Shown here: positions 5,363 through 5,432 of the stretch, piece after piece
How the letters are laid out: each line of letters begins with the position of its first letter
Numbering within the stretch: the stretch's first letter is position 1
DNA from: Bacteroidota bacterium
GTDB lineage: Bacteria > Bacteroidota > Bacteroidia > Flavobacteriales > Flavobacteriaceae
Length of the DNA: 5,432 bases
Reading direction: 5' to 3'
Assembly: GCA_023393485.1 (NCBI GenBank)
Contig: JAEWLD010000197.1
Location: 1 to 5,432, forward strand
Position numbers and translations under genes: made by a program
Notes under the pieces: generated by a model
What the model was told of the DNA's origin: nothing
Seen by the model: only the letters and a program-made list of their open reading frames with translations
The model's database searches: none

Positions 5363-5432
5363 ATCCGAAATATTTTCGCCGGTTTTCAATGCTTATTTCC
5401 GCAATCAGTTCGAATTGCTGCTGATGTAGACC
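5343..5432 (-). CDS. Possible C-terminal tail of a gene entering from the right edge
   Basis: On the minus strand one frame is open from the window edge for 29 codons to TAG at 5345-5343, ending in ENRRKYFGYAKRSE. The other two minus frames meet stops soon after the edge. The residues look like an ordinary charged helical C-terminus, but the stretch is too short for family assignment. If real, it overlaps the start of the lipoprotein gene by 20 bases, which would suggest an operon with coupled translation. If not, these 70 bases upstream of the lipoprotein would be its leader, but I see no clear promoter there. Confidence 0.35.
   Translation of the reverse strand, partial: GLHQQQFELIAEISIENRRKYFGYAKRSE

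Noticed and set aside
1..5432. CRISPR array, insertion sequence, tRNA or integration site
   Set aside because: No direct repeat array, transposase, terminal inverted repeats or tRNA-like fold was seen; the window reads as ordinary chromosomal genes.

Overview
The window looks like chromosomal DNA from a Flavobacterium-like member of the Bacteroidota. The PdxH and NosZ sequences have a flavobacterial style, most genes have A-rich leaders without a Shine-Dalgarno sequence, three predicted proteins carry lipoprotein signals, and the best promoter candidate fits the Bacteroidota -7 consensus TAnnTTTG. The organism is inferred from these features, not from any database search.

Left half (1-2872, minus strand): the start of a nitrous oxide reductase (nos) cluster. 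In transcription order it holds a lipoprotein mono-heme cytochrome c (2872-2378), a clade II (Sec-type, lipoprotein) nosZ (2355-379) with all copper ligands recognisable, a hairpin (364-341), and a two-helix membrane protein (327 to beyond the window edge). Further nos accessory genes (nosL, nosD, nosF, nosY) would be expected beyond position 1 but are not visible here.

Middle (2873-3175): a 303-base divergent intergenic region. It holds two Crp/Fnr-type palindromes (TGA-N6-TCA), one facing each way. Each is centred 29.5 bases upstream of the first base of a TAAT(T/A)TTG box. This is class II activator geometry, and it suggests that the nos operon and the rightward operon are switched on by the same type of regulator (NO or low oxygen).

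Right half (3176-4750, plus strand): a CopD-like four-helix membrane protein, a single-domain hemerythrin-like protein (overlapping it by ATGA), and pdxH (pyridoxamine 5'-phosphate oxidase) 40 bases further on. Convergent to pdxH is a cysteine-rich putative lipoprotein of unknown function (5362-4763), and behind its start a possible tail of another gene runs off the right edge.

Working model: the cytochrome c hands electrons to NosZ for N2O reduction at the periplasmic face. The membrane protein and hemerythrin form a co-regulated metal, heme or diiron pair that may sense or buffer NO or O2, or handle copper or iron during denitrifying growth. The last point is inference from co-location and shared promoter layout.
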